53,873 nucleotides of DNA, from NCBI GenBank assembly GCA_024276935.1, contig JAJRWH010000027.1, positions 1 through 53,873 of the forward strand, given 5' to 3'. The translations under genes and the position numbers were made by a program. The DNA comes from Deltaproteobacteria bacterium (GTDB lineage Bacteria > Desulfobacterota > Desulfuromonadia > Desulfuromonadales > Geopsychrobacteraceae). The notes under the pieces were generated by a model. The model was not told the origin of the DNA. It saw only the letters and a program-made list of their open reading frames with translations, and searched no databases. This document shows, in pieces, positions 8,216 to 18,018 of the stretch (position 1 is the first letter of the stretch; each line of letters opens with the position of its first letter).

Positions 8216-8911
8216 GTGGCTAAAAAGAAAAAAGTGCGCGACAACAAGGAGTTGTCTGCTGAAGATTTGGCCGAGATTGAGGAACTGACCGACAACCTTG
8301 GCCCTGAAATCGAAATCCCCGCGGAATTGCAGGAAGAGCTTGCCGAGTCGGTTGAGACCGCAGAAGAATCGGCAGGGTCTGCAAATGGCCTGAATGAAGA
8401 ACTTGAGGCCGCACGCGAAGAAGCGCGGAATAATCAAGAACTCTATCTGCGTGCGCTGGCCGAAATGGACAACCTGCGTAAACGCAATCAGCGCGAAAAG
8501 GAAGATATTGCCAAATTTGGCAACGAAAATATCCTGCGTGAAATCCTGCCGGTCATTGACAATCTCGAACGTGCTGTCGAACATGCAGGTGATCAGAGTG
8601 ACGGAAGCGGATTGCTCGAAGGGGTCGAGATGACCCTTGAGCAATTCAGCAGTGTTCTGCAAAAATTTGGTGTCGAAGCCCTGTCGTCTTTGGGCGAGGT
8701 TTTCGACCCGGCTCATCATCAAGCGATGGGACAGCTTGAAACCACAGAAGTCCCGGTCAACCATGTCGCCCAGGAGATGCAAAAAGGTTATCTGCTGAAC
8801 AACCGCCTGCTCCGGCCGGCACTGGTGATGGTTGCCAAAGCGCCACAACCCGAAAATGAACAGGAAAAAACCCCCGAGCCGTCAGAAAATGACGGTGAAA
8901 CCCAGGGGTAA
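8216..8911 (+). CDS. grpE: Nucleotide exchange factor GrpE
   Basis: 231-residue cochaperone that releases ADP from DnaK. An acidic, disordered N-terminal stretch (about 10-65, rich in E and D) leads into the long dimeric coiled coil (about 65-125, with LRALAEMDNLRKRNQREKEDIAKFGNENILREILPVIDNLERA). The beta domain has LLEGVEMTLEQF and MQKGYLLNNRLLRPALVMVA. The start is chosen as GTG 8216, 10 bases after AGGAG (8201-8205); an in-frame TTG at 8207 is too close to that site. It lies 17 bases after hrcA, in the same operon. Confidence 0.94.
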   Translation: MAKKKKVRDNKELSAEDLAEIEELTDNLGPEIEIPAELQEELAESVETAEESAGSANGLNEELEAAREEARNNQELYLRALAEMDNLRKRNQREKEDIAKFGNENILREILPVIDNLERAVEHAGDQSDGSGLLEGVEMTLEQFSSVLQKFGVEALSSLGEVFDPAHHQAMGQLETTEVPVNHVAQEMQKGYLLNNRLLRPALVMVAKAPQPENEQEKTPEPSENDGETQG

Positions 8912-8965
8912 CTCAATAAAACACAGGCCTCAAGGCTCGGATTAAGGTTTAAGGAGGAACAGAAG

Positions 8966-10855
8966 ATGGGTAAAGTTATCGGTATTGATCTCGGCACCAC
9001 AAACTCGTGCGTGGCGGTTATGGAGGGTGGCGAACCGGTTGTTATCGCCAACTCGGAAGGTGCCCGGACAACACCTTCGATGGTGGCAATTGCTGAAAGT
9101 GGTGAGCGGCTTGTTGGGCAGCAGGCAAAACGTCAGGCTGTCACCAATCCTGAAAGCACTTTGTTTGCAATCAAACGTCTGATCGGGCGCAAGTTCGATT
9201 CGGAACAGGTCAAAAAGGATATGGAAGTCAGTCCTTTTGCAATCATTGGTGCCGAAAATGGTGATGCCTGGGTCGAAGTGCGCGACAAAAAATACAGCCC
9301 ACCGGAAATCTCGGCCATGATTCTGCAAAAGATGAAACAGACCGCCGAAGACTATCTGGGCGAAGATGTCACGGATGCGGTCATTACCGTCCCGGCCTAC
9401 TTCAACGATTCACAGCGCCAGGCAACCAAAGATGCCGGCAAGATTGCCGGTCTCAACGTACAGCGGATCATCAACGAGCCGACTGCTGCGGCACTGGCTT
9501 ACGGTCTGGACAAAAAAGAGGAAATGACCATCGCAGTCTTCGACCTCGGGGGTGGAACCTTCGATATCTCAATCCTTGAGCTGGGTGATGGTGTTTTTGA
9601 GGTCAAGTCAACCAACGGTGATACCTTTCTCGGTGGTGAGGACTTCGACCAGCGAATCATCGACTATGTTGCTGACGAATTCCACAAGGATCAGGGAATC
9701 AACCTGCGCAGCGACAAAATGGCTTTGCAGCGCCTCAAGGAAGCCGCAGAAAAAGCCAAGATCGAACTGTCATCCTCAATGGAAACCGACATCAACCTGC
9801 CCTTTATCACTGCAGATCAAAGTGGCCCTAAACACCTCAACATCAAGCTTTCACGGGCCAAACTTGAAAGCATCTGCTCTGATCTGATCGATAAACTGGT
9901 GGCCCCCTGCCAGATGGCGCTCAAGGATGCCGGACTTTCTGCCAATGATATCAATGAAGTCCTGCTGGTTGGCGGCATGTCACGGATGCCTGTCGTTCAG
10001 GAGCGCGTCAAGGAGATTTTCGACAAAGATCCCAGCAAAGGGGTTAACCCCGATGAAGTTGTTGCCATCGGTGCCGCCATTCAGGGTGGCGTTCTGACCG
10101 GCGATGTCAAGGATGTTCTGCTGCTTGACGTTACACCACTCTCTCTGGGCATCGAAACCCTCGGCGGTGTCATGACCAAACTGATCGAGAAAAACACAAC
10201 GGTGCCCTGCAAGAAAAGTCAGGTTTTCTCGACTGCGGCTGACAACCAGCCTGCCGTCTCGGTTCACGTTCTGCAGGGTGAGCGTGAAATGTCGGTTGAC
10301 AACAAGACCATCGGTAATTTCGAACTGGTTGGAATTCCCCCGGCACCTCGCGGTGTTCCCCAGATTGAAGTTACATTCGATATCGACGCCAACGGTATTC
10401 TGCATGTTTCTGCCAAAGACCTGGGAACAGGCAAAGAACAGTCGATCCAGATCACGGCATCGAGTGGACTGTCGCAAGAAGAAATTGATCGCATGGTCAC
10501 GGAAGCCGAAGCCCACGCTGTCGACGACCAGAAAAAACGTGAACTGATCGAAGCGCGCAATCAGGCCGATGGTCTGATTTACACCACCGAAAAAGCCCTC
10601 AAGGAACACAGCGAAAAAATTGACAGTGAAACCAAGGGCAATATCGAATCAGCTCTGGCCGAACTGAAGACAGCCATGGAAGGCGAAGATCCAGCCAGTA
10701 TTCAGCAAAAATCTGAAGCTCTGGCTCATGCTTCACACAAATTGGCCGAAACCATGTATGCTGACACCCAACCCGGTGCCGAAGGTGCCGAGTCCAATGG
10801 TGGTGATGATGTGGTCGATGCAGAGTTTGAAGATGTCGGTGACGACAAGAAGTAA
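8966..10855 (+). CDS. dnaK: Chaperone DnaK (Hsp70)
   Basis: 629-residue Hsp70. It begins [21 protein letters not shown], the ATP-binding signature. [14 protein letters not shown] ([15 protein letters not shown], about 192-206) and [14 protein letters not shown] (about 332-345) motifs follow. The linker [15 protein letters not shown] leads to the substrate-binding domain. The C-terminal lid ends in an acidic [16 protein letters not shown] tail, the usual docking tail. AAGGAGGAACAG before ATG 8966 is a strong ribosome site. It works with GrpE (upstream) and DnaJ (downstream) in refolding proteins. Full length and intact. Confidence 0.98.
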   Translation: MGKVIGIDLGTTNSCVAVMEGGEPVVIANSEGARTTPSMVAIAESGERLVGQQAKRQAVTNPESTLFAIKRLIGRKFDSEQVKKDMEVSPFAIIGAENGDAWVEVRDKKYSPPEISAMILQKMKQTAEDYLGEDVTDAVITVPAYFNDSQRQATKDAGKIAGLNVQRIINEPTAAALAYGLDKKEEMTIAVFDLGGGTFDISILELGDGVFEVKSTNGDTFLGGEDFDQRIIDYVADEFHKDQGINLRSDKMALQRLKEAAEKAKIELSSSMETDINLPFITADQSGPKHLNIKLSRAKLESICSDLIDKLVAPCQMALKDAGLSANDINEVLLVGGMSRMPVVQERVKEIFDKDPSKGVNPDEVVAIGAAIQGGVLTGDVKDVLLLDVTPLSLGIETLGGVMTKLIEKNTTVPCKKSQVFSTAADNQPAVSVHVLQGEREMSVDNKTIGNFELVGIPPAPRGVPQIEVTFDIDANGILHVSAKDLGTGKEQSIQITASSGLSQEEIDRMVTEAEAHAVDDQKKRELIEARNQADGLIYTTEKALKEHSEKIDSETKGNIESALAELKTAMEGEDPASIQQKSEALAHASHKLAETMYADTQPGAEGAESNGGDDVVDAEFEDVGDDKK

Positions 10856-10908
10856 TACAAAAAACCATAATTTGTTCCACCTGTAATCTGAATTTAAAGC
10901 CTTATCCA

Positions 10909-10932
10909 GCCCGGCAGTTCATTCTGCCGGGC
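10909..10932 (+). other. Hairpin between dnaK and dnaJ
   Basis: A perfect 9-bp stem GCCCGGCAG/CTGCCGGGC with a 6-base loop. There is no T run after it, so it is not a classic terminator. It may mark an RNA processing or stability point that sets dnaJ below dnaK in amount. Confidence 0.6.
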
Positions 10933-10954
10933 GCTGCTATGGGAAAACTCGATT

Positions 10955-12066
10955 TTGGCAAAACGCGACTATTACGAAGTTCTCAACGTCAATCGAAACG
11001 CCAGTGACACCGAGATCAAAAAGGCCTATCGACGCCTGGCGATCAAATATCATCCGGATAAAAATCCCGGTGATAAACAGGCAGAAGAGAAGTTCAAGGA
11101 ACTGTCTGAGGCCTACGCCGTACTTTCTGATGCCCAGCAACGGGCAACCTACGATCAGTTTGGCCATGCTGGCATGAACGGTGGCGGCTTCTCAAGCGGT
11201 GGGTTTGATTTTGGCGGGTCGCCATTCGAGGATATTTTCGGTGATATTTTGGCGATATTTTCAGTGGCGGTTCTCGCCGTGCGACCAGAGGTCGCCGGGG
11301 ATATGATCTGCGCTATAACCTGACAATTTCATTTGAAGATGCCGCCTTCGGCGCAGAAAAGAACTTGCAGCTCCCCCGCAAGCAGGCCTGCGACAGCTGT
11401 GGTGGCTCTGGCGCCCGCAAAGGGACAGAAGCCCAGACCTGTCAAACCTGTCGTGGTGCCGGGCAGGTTCGTTTCCAACAGGGGTTTTTCACCATGACCC
11501 GCCCCTGTCCCGACTGTCGCGGTGAAGGAACAATTATTGCCGATCCCTGTCCCGATTGCCGTGGAACAGGGCTGATCAGAAAAAAAAGAGCCCTTTCACT
11601 CAAAATTCCTGCTGGCGTTGAAACTGACAGTCGGCTTAAACTTAGCGGGGAAGGTGAAGCGGGTAGCCAGGGTGGCCCTCCGGGAGATCTCTACGTTGTC
11701 ATTACAGTAGAAGATCATCCCATTTTTGAACGTGAAGGCCAGGATGTTATCTGTGAGGTTCCAATCTCCTTCGTCCAGGCAGCTCTCGGTTGTGAAATAG
11801 AAGTCCCGACCCTGGAAGGCAAGGTTTCACTCAAGGTCCCGGCAGGCACACAAAGTGGCAAGGTTTTCAAACTGACCGGTAAGGGGATTGTCTCACTCCA
11901 GGGATATGGCCGTGGTGACCAGTTGGTCGTCCTGCGGGTTGAAGTACCAACCAAGCTGGATGCTCGACAACGTGAATTGCTTGAAGAGTTTGCCGCTGTC
12001 AGTGGCGAAGATATTCACCCGCTCGGCAAGGGTTTTTTCGATAAGGTCAAGGAACTGTTCGGTTGA
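10955..12066 (+). pseudogene. dnaJ: dnaJ chaperone gene with a -1 frameshift in the G/F linker
   Basis: DnaJ (Hsp40) coding sequence in two frames. Frame one (10955-11250) gives the J domain [12 protein letters not shown]..., with the DnaK-stimulating HPD at 33-35, and the Gly/Phe linker up to PFEDIFGDI. If unshifted it runs into an unrelated tail and stops at 11321-11323. Frame two, from GGC 11251 to 12066, gives [38 protein letters not shown]. It then has four zinc motifs ([32 protein letters not shown]) and the C-terminal substrate domains. One base is missing near 11250: the local repeat GATATTTTCGG / GATATTTT-GG / GATATTTTC suggests a lost C. With that base restored the protein would be about 370 residues, normal for DnaJ. 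The start is TTG 10955, after GGGA. Either the gene is mutated or the base call is wrong; all other residues look under selection. Confidence 0.85.
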
Positions 12067-12099
12067 CCGGACATTAGCACCCGACCCAGGGGTTTCAGT

Positions 12100-14010
12100 A
12101 TGAAACGATTTTTGTTACGGCTTCTGTTGCTGGTTTCGATCATCATAACCGGTATTCCTGCAGGTTCATTTGCCCTGGATCAAACTGCAGCCCAACGGGT
12201 AGAGACAGAAGAAAATTTTGCCGCCGCAGAAACGGCTTACCGTAACGGTGACCTGTCACTGGCTCTTTCTCGCTTTCGCAGCTTTGTTTTACGTCACCAT
12301 AACTCCGCTCTGGCCCCAAACGCCTATACCTACCTCGGCAGAATCTTTCTCCGCCAAAAACGTTATGCCGACGCCCTGCTCTACCTGGAGCGTGTTTCTC
12401 CCGCCGAGCGTTCTGCCGAAGTTCGTCTGCTGATCGGCTACAGCCTGATCATGTCAGGAGAGAATGAACAAGGGCTGGCTCTGCTGCAACCTCTTGTCAA
12501 TCTGACCTTTTCTCCGGCCGATCAACAATACCTGTTTGAAGCCCTGGCCCTGGCACATCAACGTCAGGAAGAACCACTCAGAGCCCTCTACTTCTACCAC
12601 TTGGCACTTGCGGGGACAAAGGATCGTCAAGCGCTGTTACAAACCGTCCATAAGATTCTGGTCGATCAATCCGACAAAAGCCTGCTGACCGAAGCTGCTT
12701 TCATGTTCAACGGTGACCCCATCGGGCAGGACGCACGTCTGCAACTGGCGCGAAAGTCTCTGGCCGATCGCGACCAGCAGCAGGCCTTGCAGCAGTTACA
12801 GCTGATTCTTGCCAGTGATGTCTCTTTTCCCTGGCGCAACGAGGCTGCTCAATTGATGGATCGCTTCAGCCAGGGAAGTTGGTTGCAGCATGATGCCATT
12901 GGTGTCCTGCTGCCGATGAGCGGTCGCTATGCTCCTTTTGGAAAACTGGTAAAAAGGGGCATTGAACTGGCTCTGCAACTGCACAATGGCAACAAACTGC
13001 CTCTACGCGTCATCTATCGTGACACCGAAGGCGATCCGGCCAAGGCTCGAGAATCAGCTGCGACCCTGGCCAATGAAGAGCGGGTCATGGCCATTCTTGG
13101 CCCCCTGACCGGGTCGGCATCCATTGCAGCAGCGGCCAGTGCCCAGAAGAATGAGACCCCTCTGCTGGCGCTTTCACAGCGGGCAACAATCCCCGGAGTC
13201 GGGCCTTATATTTTTCGCAACTCTCTGACCTCCAGGCTTCAGGCTCAGGCTCTGGCCCGCTATGCCATTTTACAAAAAGGTCTGCATTCCTTCGGGATTC
13301 TCGCTCCTGATAATCGACTGGGACGAGAGATGGCAGAGCTTTTTTCTGAAGAAGTACTTAAGCTGGGGGGACTGGTTATCGATGAACAGACCTACCCTGA
13401 AGATGCCAATGATTTTCGTGCTCAGATTCTGCACCTGATGGGCAAATCTGCCGAACATAAAAAGGATGACTACCGCCAGAAAACGGAGAAAGAGCTGTTG
13501 GACGATCTTTTTGTCCCTGACCAGCCTGATTACCCGGCCACAACCTTCGACGCACTTTTTCTTCCGGATTACGCTGATCGCGTCAGCTTGATTGCTCCGC
13601 AGCTGGCTTTTTACGGGATTGAAGGTCTCCCGTTGCTGGGGATTAACGGCTGGAACTCTCCTGATCTGTTACGTCTGGCCGGTCGTTATGTTGAAGGCGC
13701 TGTTTTTGTCGATGGTTTCTTTCTTGACAGCCCCTATCCCTTCGTCAAGGACTTCATCGATCTTTACGTTGAAACCTATGGTGAAGAGCCCTCAATTCTC
13801 GAAGCTCAGGCTTTCGATTCGGCAAACATCCTCTTTACCCTGCTTGACAAACCAGAGGTCACAGACCGATCCAGCTTCCGTCAGGCAATCGCCAACCTCA
13901 AAAACTACCCCGGAGTCACGGGAGCAACCAGCTTCGACTTTACCGGCGAAGCGGACAAGGTTCTCTTCCAACTCCAGATCAAAGACGGCAGAATTATCCA
14001 GATAAACTGA
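12100..14010 (+). CDS. LpoA/LppC-like protein: TPR-type N-terminus plus periplasmic binding fold
   Basis: 636-residue exported protein. MKRFLLRLLLLVSIIITGIPAGSFA is a signal peptide. Residues about 30-240 are helical tetratricopeptide-like repeats (AETAYRNGDLSLALSRFRSF, TYLGRIFLRQKRYADALLYLERV). From about 265 (HDAIGVLLPMSGRYAPFGKLVKRGIELAL) the sequence is a type I periplasmic binding fold of the Peripla_BP_6 / LppC kind. In enterobacteria LpoA, with the same layout, activates penicillin-binding protein 1A; other relatives bind amino acids. No lipobox Cys is seen after the signal peptide, unlike true LpoA. It starts 33 bases after dnaJ and may be cotranscribed with the heat-shock genes. The peptidoglycan role is inferred from architecture. 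Confidence 0.75.
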   Translation: MKRFLLRLLLLVSIIITGIPAGSFALDQTAAQRVETEENFAAAETAYRNGDLSLALSRFRSFVLRHHNSALAPNAYTYLGRIFLRQKRYADALLYLERVSPAERSAEVRLLIGYSLIMSGENEQGLALLQPLVNLTFSPADQQYLFEALALAHQRQEEPLRALYFYHLALAGTKDRQALLQTVHKILVDQSDKSLLTEAAFMFNGDPIGQDARLQLARKSLADRDQQQALQQLQLILASDVSFPWRNEAAQLMDRFSQGSWLQHDAIGVLLPMSGRYAPFGKLVKRGIELALQLHNGNKLPLRVIYRDTEGDPAKARESAATLANEERVMAILGPLTGSASIAAAASAQKNETPLLALSQRATIPGVGPYIFRNSLTSRLQAQALARYAILQKGLHSFGILAPDNRLGREMAELFSEEVLKLGGLVIDEQTYPEDANDFRAQILHLMGKSAEHKKDDYRQKTEKELLDDLFVPDQPDYPATTFDALFLPDYADRVSLIAPQLAFYGIEGLPLLGINGWNSPDLLRLAGRYVEGAVFVDGFFLDSPYPFVKDFIDLYVETYGEEPSILEAQAFDSANILFTLLDKPEVTDRSSFRQAIANLKNYPGVTGATSFDFTGEADKVLFQLQIKDGRIIQIN

Positions 14011-14090
14011 TATCAATCGTGTTTCCAGGTTGCAACTATCTCTTTGTCCGCTAAAATTTGTTGCAACGTTAATCTGGAGTAACACACCCC

Positions 14091-14984
14091 ATGTCCATTA
14101 ACTATGATGATCTGCTTGAAAACCTGGGTGACGGTGTTTATTTTGTCGATCGTCAGCGTCGGATCACGCGCTGGAATCGAGCCGCCGAACTAATCACCGG
14201 ATATCCGGCCTCAGAAGTTATCGGCTCCTGCTGCGCCGACAACATTCTGGTTCATGTCAATGATTCCGGTCAGGTTCTATGCGAAACTCATTGTCCTCTG
14301 ACCGCCTGTCTTGAAGATAAGAAACCCCACGAAGTTAACGTTTATCTCCACCACAAAGATGGACACCGAGTTTCTGTGCGAGTCCGGGCCCTGCCACTAC
14401 GTGACCAAACCGGCGAAATCATTGGTGTCGCCGAGCTGTTTACTGACACCTCCGACAAAACTGCCAATCACCAACGAATTCAGGAACTCGAACGACTTGC
14501 CTTGCTTGATCAACTGACTCAGTTGGCCAATAGACATTATATTGAAACGGAGCTTTCTGCTCGTTTTGAAGAGATGACACGCTATGGCCTGTCTTTTGGC
14601 CTCTTGTTTATGGATATCGATCATTTCAAACAGTTTAACGATCGATTTGGTCATGAGGTGGGTGATCTGGCCCTTAAAAATGTTGCCAAGACCTTGCAAT
14701 CCGCAGCGCGTCCCTTTGATCTGGTGGGACGCTGGGGGGGAGAGGAATTTATCTGTATTATCCGTAACATTGATAAGAAAGGTTTGGCAATTGTGGGTAA
14801 CCGCTGTCTTGCTCTGGTCGAAAAAACCTTCGTACCACTTCAGCATCAACTGGAAAACATCACCGTCTCCATTGGTGCCACACTGGTTCGCTCGGAGGAC
14901 AGCAATCAAAGCCTTCTCAAACGTGCCGACCAGTTGATGTATTGCAGTAAAAGTGCTGGACGCAATCGTATGACTATTGAGTAA
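14091..14984 (+). CDS. PAS-GGDEF diguanylate cyclase
   Basis: 297-residue cytoplasmic signalling protein. A PAS domain (about 5-120; LLENLGDGVYFVDRQRRITRWNRAAELITGY) senses an unknown signal. The GGDEF domain (about 135-297) has LDQLTQLANRHYIE, the metal-binding FMDIDHFKQFNDRFGHEVGD and active site GGEEF at 216-220. An RxxD inhibitory site (RPFD, 207-210) lies five residues before it, so activity is probably limited by its product c-di-GMP. No EAL domain is present. There are no membrane spans. It is followed 24 bases later by the bacteriohemerythrin gene, suggesting that oxygen or redox state is linked to c-di-GMP output; that link is inference. Confidence 0.92.
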   Translation: MSINYDDLLENLGDGVYFVDRQRRITRWNRAAELITGYPASEVIGSCCADNILVHVNDSGQVLCETHCPLTACLEDKKPHEVNVYLHHKDGHRVSVRVRALPLRDQTGEIIGVAELFTDTSDKTANHQRIQELERLALLDQLTQLANRHYIETELSARFEEMTRYGLSFGLLFMDIDHFKQFNDRFGHEVGDLALKNVAKTLQSAARPFDLVGRWGGEEFICIIRNIDKKGLAIVGNRCLALVEKTFVPLQHQLENITVSIGATLVRSEDSNQSLLKRADQLMYCSKSAGRNRMTIE

Positions 14985-15008
14985 GCAACGACTCCGGGAG
15001 GTCATCAA

Positions 15009-15416
15009 ATGGCTATTATTGAATGGAAAGACTGCTATGCAACCGGCATCAGCGAGTTCGACACCGAACATCAGAATCTGGTGACAAAAATCAATCGCCT
15101 CTACGAAGTGATTCGCAGCAAAGAGGGCGATCAATCTTTATCATCAATCATCGATGATCTGGTCGATTATGCCGAAGTCCATTTTGCCCACGAAGAACAG
15201 TTGATGGCTGACCACAACTACCCCGAGTTGGCAGATCATCGCGAAAAACATGCCGACCTACGTAAAAAAGTCAGTGCGTTCAAGGAACAACTGGATCAAA
15301 ACAACCCTCAACTCCCTTTACAGCTTTTCAACTTTCTTCGCGAATGGTTACTGCAACATATCGTTGAGGTTGACGGAAATTACAGCTCTTTTTTCAAAGA
15401 TAAAGGCATCGGCTGA
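15009..15416 (+). CDS. Bacteriohemerythrin
   Basis: 135-residue single-domain hemerythrin with a non-heme di-iron site that binds O2. Candidate iron ligands are all present: His21 (FDTEHQ), His58 and Glu62 (HFAHEEQLM), His77 and His81 (DHREKH), His117 and Asp122 (LLQHIVEVDGNY). These match the family spacing. In anaerobes and microaerophiles it may store, deliver or remove oxygen. An upstream GGGAGGTC site supports ATG 15009. It lies next to a diguanylate cyclase on the same strand and converges with a histidine kinase gene 25 bases downstream. Confidence 0.95.
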   Translation: MAIIEWKDCYATGISEFDTEHQNLVTKINRLYEVIRSKEGDQSLSSIIDDLVDYAEVHFAHEEQLMADHNYPELADHREKHADLRKKVSAFKEQLDQNNPQLPLQLFNFLREWLLQHIVEVDGNYSSFFKDKGIG

Positions 15417-15441
15417 ACCGTCAACAGGTCCCCCAAAAAGA

Positions 15442-17883
15442 TCACGTCAGGGGCAATGAAATCTCAATCCGGGTTCCTTTTCCCAGCTGGCTGTCAATCT
15501 GGATCTGCCCACCATGCCCTTCAATAATTTGCTTGACGATACTCATCCCGATACCCAGACCACTGGTTTTGGTATTACTGTAATCGACTCGATAAAATTG
15601 TTCAAAAATTCGCTCAATCTGTTCGGGAGCCATACCAATTCCCTCATCCTCAACGACAATTCGATAAAACTCCTGACAATTTTCTCCCCGGATACAAATC
15701 AGACTCCCCTCCTCGGAGTATTTTACCGCATTGCTAAGCAGATTTTCCAGGACCTGTTGCAAGCGACTTGCATCAACCTGAGCAACAACTTCACCAGAGA
15801 CCGGCTGCAAGGACAATTCATATCGATGGCTCTCAGAAGTAAGGCGAAACTGTTTCACCACCTGTTCCAACACCAGGGCAATATCGGTCGGAGCAATTTC
15901 CATGGTCAGCGGCTGGCCCGATTCGATCCGACTGATACTAAGCAGATCATCTATCAAATGAGACAGGGCCTCTGCCCGACTCAAAATTTCCTGCAAAAAC
16001 TCCTGTTGCTCAGAGGGACTGAATCGATCTTTATTGGCCGGTTCAAGCATCAACTCACTGTAACCAAGTATTGAGGTCAAGGGCGTTCGCAATTCATGTG
16101 CGGCCGTTGAAATAAATTCATTTTTCAGTTGTTCCATACTCCGTTCTCGCGAAACATCTCGCAACAGCATCACCAAACCACTGACTCTGTTTTGACTATC
16201 TCGCACTTCAGAAGCATTAACCTGCATAACTTTGAGAGGGCCTCCATTCGGAGTTAACGGGATATCGATAACTCGTCCCATCGTGTCACTTTCATCAAAA
16301 AGTTGCCGGGCCAGGTCGCTGACCAATCCTGTGGAATCAGATCCCAGCAACTTTTCTGCGGGTGGATTCATTAATAGAATTCGCCCCTTCTGATCAGTCA
16401 CAACCAAACCATCTGGCACTGAGCGCAGCATAACATCGATACGCCGTCGAGCATTTTCAGCTTGAATCAATGCCTGTTCACGTGCATCACGCACGGCAAT
16501 AAGCTCCGTAATATCCTTGAGAATACAGACAACGCCAAACCCTTCCGCCTCAAATCCACCAGGAGCACTTGAAAACAACACCGCAATCTCTATACCCTGA
16601 TTGTTTTTAATTTTTGTTTCCAGATTGCTCACCGGAGAACTCAGTAACCCCTGGGCAAATTCCGCTCGTTGTAAAACAACCGGTGGCGATGAAAACAGAT
16701 CGGCAAGCGGCCGATTGATCACCAGGGCAGCATCACAGGAAAACAACTCAAGAGTGGCATGATTGACCTGGACAATAAATCCTGATCGATCCGTAACAAT
16801 CAAAGGATCAATGATAGTTTCAATAATTTTTTGTAAGGAATCGTGTGACCGACGGTGACGATTGAGATCTGCCACCATCCGGTTAAACGCATTGTTAAGA
16901 CGATTAAACTCATCATACGAATCAAGCGGTAACTGATAGCCGTAATCACCCTGGCCAACACGCTCGGCAAAACCAACCAGTTGATCGACATTACGGGTCA
17001 ATAAACTTGTGATTTTCCATGAGAATCCGGCCCCCAACAGAGTTACCAGCAGGCAGACGGCAACCGCCAGCCACCGCTGTTCATAGATCTCTGCACGATA
17101 AATTTGCCAGGGTACCAGAGCCAGCACCCGCAGATCATCACCGACAACAGGATTAGAAACCAGCATCAGGTCTTCATTGAACAGACGTTGGCGAACGGGA
17201 TGGGTTCCAACCTTGAATGGCAATTGTTGAAACGTCTGTTCAGAGCGTTTATAGGTCAGTAATTCACCCTGTGCCGAAACAAGAGCCAGTGAAGCGTCAT
17301 CGTCCTTGGCAATAGCAAGTAGTTTTTTTTCTACCTTTTGCAGTGGAATAGTTAACAGCAGGGTTCCTGCAAACTCATTGCTGAAGCTATCAACACGACT
17401 GTACGCCAGACTCAGCGTCGGCTCTCCGAATTGAGGATCCTGCAGACGGGCTCCAACCTGAACCTGATTTGGCTGGCGTCGCGACTGCTGAACAACGGAA
17501 TCGTAAAGGTAATTATAAAAAATCTGGGTCTGCCTGCCATCCACCAATTTAAGGATCTCATTGCCCTGTGAATCGAGCAGACTGACAACTGCTGCGCCCT
17601 TGGTCAGTGAGACAAAAGCCTTCTGAAATTTTTTTTCAAATGGTTTTTTTGCCGTTTTCCGACTCAGACTTTTCTCAGCAAATCCGGACACATGCCGCGA
17701 CAGCTTTTGTAGAAAGGTTGCCGTTTCTCTGGCACCCTCTTTCGCCAGATGAATCAGATGACGTTTCTGCAGTTTTTCATGAGAGGAAACGAACAACAGG
17801 GAACTGCCAATACTGAGCAGCAATGCCGTGATAACAACGGTCAAAAATTGCAGCAGCAAAAGACGGGTGCGCAAGTTCAACAT
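15442..17883 (-). CDS. Membrane sensor histidine kinase with two PAS domains
   Basis: 813-residue sensor kinase. Order: TM1 about 7-31; periplasmic sensor about 32-268, likely a cache-type fold; TM2 about 270-290; HAMP about 290-345; PAS 350-460; PAS 482-580; HisKA with phosphoacceptor His596 (FISTAAHELRTPLTSILGYSE); HATPase to the end. The ATPase boxes are visible as NLLSNAVKYSEEG (N), VEDEGIGMAPEQIERIFEQFYR (G1/F) and SGLGIGMSIVKQIIEGHGG (G2). There is no receiver domain, and no response regulator gene lies beside it, so it is an orphan kinase or signals to a distant regulator. The ATG at 17881-17883 opens MLNLRTRLLLLQF with a short basic N-terminus. Confidence 0.92.
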   Translation of the reverse strand: MLNLRTRLLLLQFLTVVITALLLSIGSSLLFVSSHEKLQKRHLIHLAKEGARETATFLQKLSRHVSGFAEKSLSRKTAKKPFEKKFQKAFVSLTKGAAVVSLLDSQGNEILKLVDGRQTQIFYNYLYDSVVQQSRRQPNQVQVGARLQDPQFGEPTLSLAYSRVDSFSNEFAGTLLLTIPLQKVEKKLLAIAKDDDASLALVSAQGELLTYKRSEQTFQQLPFKVGTHPVRQRLFNEDLMLVSNPVVGDDLRVLALVPWQIYRAEIYEQRWLAVAVCLLVTLLGAGFSWKITSLLTRNVDQLVGFAERVGQGDYGYQLPLDSYDEFNRLNNAFNRMVADLNRHRRSHDSLQKIIETIIDPLIVTDRSGFIVQVNHATLELFSCDAALVINRPLADLFSSPPVVLQRAEFAQGLLSSPVSNLETKIKNNQGIEIAVLFSSAPGGFEAEGFGVVCILKDITELIAVRDAREQALIQAENARRRIDVMLRSVPDGLVVTDQKGRILLMNPPAEKLLGSDSTGLVSDLARQLFDESDTMGRVIDIPLTPNGGPLKVMQVNASEVRDSQNRVSGLVMLLRDVSRERSMEQLKNEFISTAAHELRTPLTSILGYSELMLEPANKDRFSPSEQQEFLQEILSRAEALSHLIDDLLSISRIESGQPLTMEIAPTDIALVLEQVVKQFRLTSESHRYELSLQPVSGEVVAQVDASRLQQVLENLLSNAVKYSEEGSLICIRGENCQEFYRIVVEDEGIGMAPEQIERIFEQFYRVDYSNTKTSGLGIGMSIVKQIIEGHGGQIQIDSQLGKGTRIEISLPLT

Positions 17884-18018
17884 AAGAAGCTATAAACCCT
17901 CAACACTTCTAACCACAGCATTAAAAAAACACCCAGCAAAAACGATCAGGTCACTTTCAGAACAAAGAGTAACAGGCCTGGGTGGCATAAGGAAAGCGCG
18001 AAGCAGTCTCTTTCTGCG

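Noticed and set aside
9980..10609. A 209-codon minus-strand frame inside dnaK.
   Set aside because: Antisense to DnaK, without domain signals or a ribosome site.
10855..10955. A terminator separating dnaK and dnaJ.
   Set aside because: The 9-bp hairpin at 10909-10932 has no T run, so it was listed only as a hairpin.
11240..11256. Programmed -1 frameshifting in dnaJ.
   Set aside because: No X-XXY-YYZ slippery heptamer, no upstream Shine-Dalgarno-like stimulator and no strong downstream stem was found; a deleted base fits better.
14397..15134. A 245-codon minus-strand frame across the diguanylate cyclase and hemerythrin genes.
   Set aside because: It is antisense to two conserved genes with clear motifs; composition suggests a codon-bias shadow.
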